From NCBI GenBank assembly GCA_002085285.1, contig NATK01000007.1:1-18978 (forward strand): a DNA stretch of 18,978 nt, given 5' to 3'. The DNA is from Candidatus Latescibacteria bacterium 4484_7 (GTDB lineage: Bacteria; Krumholzibacteriota; Krumholzibacteriia; Krumholzibacteriales; Krumholzibacteriaceae). Both the position numbers and the translations under genes were made by a program. The notes beneath the pieces were generated by a model. The model did not search any database. It was not told the origin of the DNA and was given only the letters and a program-made list of their open reading frames with translations. Shown one piece after another: positions 14,605 to 18,978 of the stretch (position 1 is the first letter of the stretch; each line of letters begins with the position of its first letter).

Positions 14605-17037
14605 TCACTTCAGCAGGATCATCTTCTTGCTCTCCTTCGCGTTGCCCACCTTGAGTTGATAGAAATACACACCGCTGCCCACCTTTGATCCCCTGTTGTC
14701 CGTTCCGTCCCATGTAACGTAGACCTGCCCTTTCGGAGCATTATCGTCGAGAAGCGTACGGACAAGTTCTCCGTTGATGTTGTACACCCTTAGAACTGCA
14801 TGCCCCGCCTTGGGCATATAGAACGATATCGTAGTCACGGGATTGAACGGATTGGGAAAATTCTGGTAGAGCTTGACCAACGATGCGTTCGGTGTGAAGT
14901 CTTCTATCCCCGTTGCACAATCGTTGAAGTAGTCGAGGTCGAGTCTTTGAGGATTGCCCGCAGCATCGTACCGATCATCTATATAGAAGTAACGGTTCGT
15001 CTGCGTCGTGCATTCATAAGACTCATTGAAGAGATACTTGTACTCGACATACTTATCCGAAGAATCGGGGAATATGATCGATCTTGTGAACAACCTGTCA
15101 CCAGCCAGCGTATCTGGATACACTCCATCATCACGCATCGGATTGATAGATGGAATATCCCAGCTTATCACATGAGGTTCCTTGTTGTTCGGTGTTCCGT
15201 TTATATAGATCGTATCCGGCGCGCCGGGATTCATAACAGCGTGGGCATCGACGGTGAATATCACTTCAACGTCTCTTCCTATTACACCGCATCTATCGAA
15301 ATATGCAAGAGGCATCTCGAGGGGCCCTATCGGACCGCCGAGTGTGTCATAGGCAGCATCGTTCAGCCACAGTGACCTGTTCCCCTGTCCCTGGCACTCG
15401 TACCTGTCGTTGTAAAGGAACTTGTATTCGACATTCTTGTACGAAAGCGCAGGGAACCTCACCAGGAGTGAGTAGATGCCGTCATTGGCCATCTCGTCAC
15501 TATGGGTTCCGTCATCATACATTTGACTCAACGAAGGCACATCGAACGTTAGGGGCAACACACTTCCGTTGATCGCCACAACGCTGTCCACACCAGGTGA
15601 GAATCTGTTCATGTCAACCGTGAAGAGCACATCCATGTCGTGCGAGGTGTAATCGTTCTGGTCCTCGTCGTTCCACCAGAACTCGAGTGTATCGTAAGGC
15701 CCGTCGAGATTGGTGAGATGAGTGATCCTGTTCGACGGAAGCGGCTCGTATTCGTTGCACTGATGCATGAACTTCCACTCGAGTGTCGTATCGGCAAGCT
15801 CTGAACCCGGTGTGCAGTCGTCGGCGACGAGAGAAAAAACGACGTCCAGATCGTACGTGCTGTCTCCCATGTCCGTCATGAAGGCGTTGTCGCATGCATA
15901 GGTGAATGTCAACGGTAGAAGATCACCCTCGATCGTGAACGTATCGGGTGGAGTCGAATGGTTGATCAGGTAAAGGCCCATGAGTCCTCTGAAGAGCACT
16001 CCCTTGAGGAAGAAACATCCGACATTCGTTGTACCGTCGTCATCGATCACGTTGCCGGCGATGTCCTTCACGTTCGTCACCATGACTCTGTAGAAGTCCG
16101 GCTGAGGACCGATAACGCTGTCGAGATAGATGTGAACGAGGTAAGGAAATGCATCGTCTTTCACCACACTGTCTATCGTCGCAGTCGTTCCGGTCAGTGT
16201 ATAGTTCGAAGGATCCTCAGCGGTCATCTCATCTACAGCCTCGCTGAAATATAGATTGATCTCATTTATTGAGACTAGATCCGGCACCTCGGCACCCTTT
16301 GCGTATTCCACCGTCGGGGGAATTGTGTCACCGGCAGATTGAACGATGTACATATACATCGAGTCGAGTTCCGCCGGTGTCGAGAGATCCCAGGTCGTAC
16401 CCGAAGGTGTACTCACCTGTTTGTCGTCATTCGCCATACAATCCAGCGGGCCCTTCGTGCTGCCGTCCTGACTAGATATGATCTCGATGTAAACGGTGTC
16501 TCCAGCAGTGACGCCCAGATCATTGAGATTGAATCCGACCTCTTCGAACCCTGTGTTGTTCACCCATCCGAGAGAACTCGAGCCCTGGTATATTATGTCC
16601 CAGGAACTCCCGGCCGGGTTCCACTTCCTCAGCTCCTGCCACGAATTGTCCATGTTGCAGTAGGCCTGATAATCCGGCTTGTACGGAGCGGTGTTCCAGG
16701 CAATGGCGTGTCCCCACGCGTCGGTTGTTCCGCCGGAAGGGCCACCTACCGCGAACATGATGCCGAGCTGGTTATTGGTCCAGCTATCCTTGTCGTAATA
16801 GAACCCTACGTATAACTTGTTCGCATCGTTCGTGATGAAGATCGTATCCAAGTCTATTGGTGCAAATTCAGTATCCCCTCCATCGAGATCGAGCAGGTTC
16901 GATGGGAGAAAATCGTTCACACCGTCCACGGTGATTGTTTGTGGTTCACCAGCCGAAACAGGTGACACAGAACCCAGAAACGCCGCAACGGCAGCGGCCA
17001 AAACAACGGCAAAAAGCAGTCTGAACCTTACTGTCAT
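14605..17037 (-). CDS. Secreted multi-domain protein with T9SS-type C-terminal sorting domain and three repeated beta modules
   Basis: This 810-residue protein has a signal peptide (cleavage after about residue 29, V-S-A). Residues about 33-232 resemble CBM9/DOMON-like beta-sandwich binding domains (V-D-G-V-N-D-F start, Y-V-G-F-Y-Y-D-K-D-S core). An Ig-like (SbsA-type) domain follows at about 240-342. Three related modules of roughly 115-120 residues cover about 345-463, 467-582 and 588-706, each ending with a pattern like E-Y-K-[FY]-L-[FY]-N, Y-E-C and N-R. The last 89 residues are a FlgD-like/type A sorting domain: N-F-P-N-P-F-N-P-V-T-T (726-736), V-Y-N-I-N-G, W-D-G-T-D-N-R-G and G-V-Y-F-Y. 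It should pass the inner membrane by Sec and be attached to or released from the surface by T9SS. No catalytic motif is visible; it looks like a glycan- or surface-binding protein. A ribosome site (GGAGG, spacing 8) supports the start. Confidence 0.85.
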   Translation of the reverse strand: MTVRFRLLFAVVLAAAVAAFLGSVSPVSAGEPQTITVDGVNDFLPSNLLDLDGGDTEFAPIDLDTIFITNDANKLYVGFYYDKDSWTNNQLGIMFAVGGPSGGTTDAWGHAIAWNTAPYKPDYQAYCNMDNSWQELRKWNPAGSSWDIIYQGSSSLGWVNNTGFEEVGFNLNDLGVTAGDTVYIEIISSQDGSTKGPLDCMANDDKQVSTPSGTTWDLSTPAELDSMYMYIVQSAGDTIPPTVEYAKGAEVPDLVSINEINLYFSEAVDEMTAEDPSNYTLTGTTATIDSVVKDDAFPYLVHIYLDSVIGPQPDFYRVMVTNVKDIAGNVIDDDGTTNVGCFFLKGVLFRGLMGLYLINHSTPPDTFTIEGDLLPLTFTYACDNAFMTDMGDSTYDLDVVFSLVADDCTPGSELADTTLEWKFMHQCNEYEPLPSNRITHLTNLDGPYDTLEFWWNDEDQNDYTSHDMDVLFTVDMNRFSPGVDSVVAINGSVLPLTFDVPSLSQMYDDGTHSDEMANDGIYSLLVRFPALSYKNVEYKFLYNDRYECQGQGNRSLWLNDAAYDTLGGPIGPLEMPLAYFDRCGVIGRDVEVIFTVDAHAVMNPGAPDTIYINGTPNNKEPHVISWDIPSINPMRDDGVYPDTLAGDRLFTRSIIFPDSSDKYVEYKYLFNESYECTTQTNRYFYIDDRYDAAGNPQRLDLDYFNDCATGIEDFTPNASLVKLYQNFPNPFNPVTTISFYMPKAGHAVLRVYNINGELVRTLLDDNAPKGQVYVTWDGTDNRGSKVGSGVYFYQLKVGNAKESKKMILLK

Positions 17038-17115
17038 CCAAATCGCCTCCTTCTCGTCTGAAGCCTTTGCTCTTACCGACCCAAAATCTATTCAACCAAC
17101 GCCGACATGGTCCAC

Positions 17116-17328
17116 CTATCTAATAAGAACCATCTTTCTCGTCATACTCGAGATCGGCGTCATAAGCCTGTAGAAATATATCCCCGTTGCCACAGCAACA
17201 CCCTTGTCGTTTCTGCCGTCCCAGTTCACTCTATGCAGTCCGGGCGAAATATCGCCTGAAACGAGTCTTCTCACCACTCTCCCGTTTGCGTCGTAGATGG
17301 AGAGATTGACATGTGCCGTCGTCTCCCG
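17116..17328 (-). pseudogene. Out-of-frame remnant of the T9SS sorting domain of the upstream protein
   Basis: In a different minus-strand frame from the large gene just upstream, this stretch encodes A-H-V-N-L-S-I-Y-D-A-N-G, then V-N-W-D-G-R-N-D-K-G, then G-I-Y-F-Y-R-L and a stop at 17116-17118. It matches the end of the 810-residue neighbour's sorting domain position by position. It should therefore be the natural C-terminus of the upstream protein, now shifted by one base. The first part of the domain (the N-F-P-N-P-F-N-P strand) is missing in all frames, so a deletion of about 30 codons, not a multiple of three bases, is the simplest explanation. The next start codon lies only 79 bases further on. 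Confidence 0.75.
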
Positions 17329-18978
17329 TTACTGGATTGCCAATGGCTATCGTGCTGCCCGGCTCGATCTCGTTGTGATAGCAAGAGGTGTCGGCCACAA
17401 AGCTCACCGAAAGATCATAACCAGAACCAATCGTTCGTTCGAGGATGAGCTGCACAGTCTTCCTGTCACTCTGAAGCACAGCGCCCGCAACGGCGACTGT
17501 GTTCGAAGGAACTGAATGCTGATAGACGTTGTAGTTCGAAGCCGTTTCAGCGGAAACACTGTCCAACGGTTCGCTGAACTCCACATTCACCAGGCTGTCG
17601 CTCGAAGCATCCCTGTTGGCTGAAACGAGAACAGGTGGTGTGTGATCGGGCGTATCGGGCTTTCCGTCGTTGTCAGCGTCAACGGTGAATGTATAAACAT
17701 TATCGATCGTCGGCAAAGTAGCTGATATATTGTTCGGCGCCGAATCACCGCCAAGCTCGCCATCCGGCTCGGGGTCCCAGCAAAGCGATGCGACAATGGA
17801 TATCCTCGCACCAACGGGCACTGAATCGGGACCCATGTGATAGAACAGATCCCACGGCACCGCGATCTCACTCCCGCCGAGGTCACCATAATCGTGCATT
17901 GAATCGAATGCCGTAAGCACCGAGTCTGATATATCCACTGCCTCGGTACTCGAAACTATACGGAAGAAGCTATCGCTGTCATACTGCCCCTGATGCTGAT
18001 AGCATCCGTATTGATAGTCGCACCGGAATCCCGGTGACGTAAAGGTCGTTCCTCTCTCCCAGTAGTTGATCGACGCCAGGTCCGTCTCACCGTTCGGTCC
18101 GCCAGGATCCGTATCAAAGTAGAGAAGCCAGCTGTTGTTGCTTACCTTGCCGTCGATGGCGAAATAAATATACGTAGAATCCCAGGTTACATATAGAGCG
18201 TCTATCTCGTTTGCCGCTGTCCATTGGGAATCATTGGAATCTGCAACGGCCATCGTGCACACGTTCCACTCTTCAGTATCTATGAAGCCGTCTATCGTCA
18301 CCGATGTCTCCGCCCCATAATAGATCTTGATATCGTCCGTGTTCGTTACGGGATTGTTCCAATTGCCTGCTAGATCTTCCGCGGTGTGAGAGGCCAAGAG
18401 CAGCTCCAGCGAATTCTTGTCGAGGTTCTCGAGGGAATCCGCATCGCTGATCGTAAGTTCGAGCGTTATCGTATAGCCGTTCGACGTCTCGAGCACCTGT
18501 GTCGCCGGTGAAAGCGTGAGCTCAGGCACACCGTCGTCATTCTCATCGACCGAAACTCCCGTCACCACAAAATTAGAATACTGCACAATCTGGTTGAAGG
18601 TTATCTTGAACCTGTTCGTTCCCGGATAATAAATCGAAGATACGGCACCCGGACCAATCGTATCATTAAGAGCGTTCGAGAGGGAGCGCAACTCGGCGAT
18701 CTCTCCGTTCGCATCCGGAGCGGTCGTCTTCCCCGCATAGAGAAGGAACTCGAAGACACCGGAACCATATATCTCGTCACCCTTCATTATCCTTGCCGAA
18801 AAGTCGAAATTGTGGCTCGCCCCCCCCTGCCCGAGTACCAGAGCAGCCGTTGCTGCATTGTCAGGGTTTCGCTGTCCCATGTAAGCGGCATCTGAAACCC
18901 ATATACGTGACATCTGTGCGTTCCAGACGAGGTCAACGAGTCCTGGCGAGAAACCGCTTTGTATGTATTGATTTGTAG
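17231..18978 (-). CDS. Secreted multi-domain CBM9/Ig-like protein, 5' partial and frameshifted at its C-terminus
   Basis: The frame is open through the right edge of the window: 21 codons precede the first ATG at 18913 without a stop (reading S-P-G-L-V-D-L-V-W-N-A-Q), so the start lies outside. Numbering from that ATG, residues about 93-195 look Ig-like (SbsA-type). Residues about 203-410 form a CBM9-like domain (V-T-I-D-G-F-I-D-T-E-E-W, Y-I-Y-F-A-I-D-G, L-L-Y-F-D-T-D), the kind that precedes sugar-binding or surface roles. An acidic D-A-D-N-D-G-K-P-D segment (412-420) may bind calcium. A second SbsA-like Ig domain covers about 425-520. The last about 30 residues are Arg/Lys-rich nonsense read in the wrong frame; the proper sorting-domain end lies in another frame down to 17116. 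The protein may be made but not sorted. It lies directly upstream of the 810-residue protein and shares its domain style. Confidence 0.75.
   Translation of the reverse strand, partial: TNQYIQSGFSPGLVDLVWNAQMSRIWVSDAAYMGQRNPDNAATAALVLGQGGASHNFDFSARIMKGDEIYGSGVFEFLLYAGKTTAPDANGEIAELRSLSNALNDTIGPGAVSSIYYPGTNRFKITFNQIVQYSNFVVTGVSVDENDDGVPELTLSPATQVLETSNGYTITLELTISDADSLENLDKNSLELLLASHTAEDLAGNWNNPVTNTDDIKIYYGAETSVTIDGFIDTEEWNVCTMAVADSNDSQWTAANEIDALYVTWDSTYIYFAIDGKVSNNSWLLYFDTDPGGPNGETDLASINYWERGTTFTSPGFRCDYQYGCYQHQGQYDSDSFFRIVSSTEAVDISDSVLTAFDSMHDYGDLGGSEIAVPWDLFYHMGPDSVPVGARISIVASLCWDPEPDGELGGDSAPNNISATLPTIDNVYTFTVDADNDGKPDTPDHTPPVLVSANRDASSDSLVNVEFSEPLDSVSAETASNYNVYQHSVPSNTVAVAGAVLQSDRKTVQLILERTIGSGYDLSVSFVADTSCYHNEIEPGSTIAIGNPVTGDDGTCQSLHLRRKRESGEKTRFRRYFARTA

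Noticed and set aside
14453..14713. N-terminal extension of the lipid kinase reading frame by 87 codons
   Set aside because: It would cross the hairpin terminator, the promoter and the 3' end of the upstream gene. The added residues look random, and the conserved kinase domain starts exactly at the ATG at 14452.
1..18978. CRISPR array, tRNA/rRNA genes, insertion sequences or prophage genes
   Set aside because: I looked for regular repeat-spacer structure, cloverleaf-like sequences and transposase or integrase motifs and found none; a dedicated search tool could still detect a degenerate case.

Overview
The window looks like chromosomal DNA from an uncultured, probably anaerobic, Gram-negative-type (diderm) bacterium of the broad FCB group and its candidate-phylum relatives. 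Four things suggest this: a type IX secretion (T9SS)-like C-terminal sorting domain with the NFPNPFNP motif on a large secreted protein, an outer-membrane beta-barrel protein ending in Phe, a lipoprotein, and oxygen-sensitive protein types (single-cluster ferredoxin, radical SAM enzyme). By eye, base composition and codon use are fairly even across the window. I see no rRNA, tRNA, CRISPR array, transposase or phage gene. No stretch longer than 300 bases lacks a gene, and the longest gaps are two divergent promoter regions. Species-level placement is not possible from this sequence alone.

Left region (1-5184): the 3' part of a beta-barrel outer-membrane protein, a small lipoprotein that is almost entirely one glycogen/starch-binding (CBM48/AMPK-type) module, and, convergent to them, a secreted GH13 amylase/cyclomaltodextrinase-like enzyme carrying three tandem CBM48-type modules. 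Together they suggest an alpha-glucan binding and degradation locus at the cell surface. A divergent promoter region with two palindromes (5185-5393) separates the amylase from an unrecognised 291-residue helical protein (5394-6269).

Middle region (6368-12112): a leftward pair encodes a secreted C69-family dipeptidase and, upstream of it, an unusual cytoplasmic fusion of ferredoxin, DUF1858-like, two DUF2249-like and NitT/TauT-type substrate-binding domains. A 176-base divergent promoter region with three evenly spaced GGTTCTAT-like repeats separates this pair from a rightward TetR regulator and a radical SAM/SPASM-type enzyme. This divergent module is the least ordinary part of the window.

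Right region (12139-18978): a tightly overlapping leftward operon encodes a diacylglycerol-kinase-like lipid kinase, a FetA-type ABC ATPase and a FetB-type permease, with a good promoter and a candidate terminator. Upstream of it, and sharing its direction, lie two large secreted multi-domain proteins with CBM9-like, Ig-like and T9SS-type sorting domains. The more upstream one is cut by the window edge, and its sorting domain is out of frame and lacks its first part.
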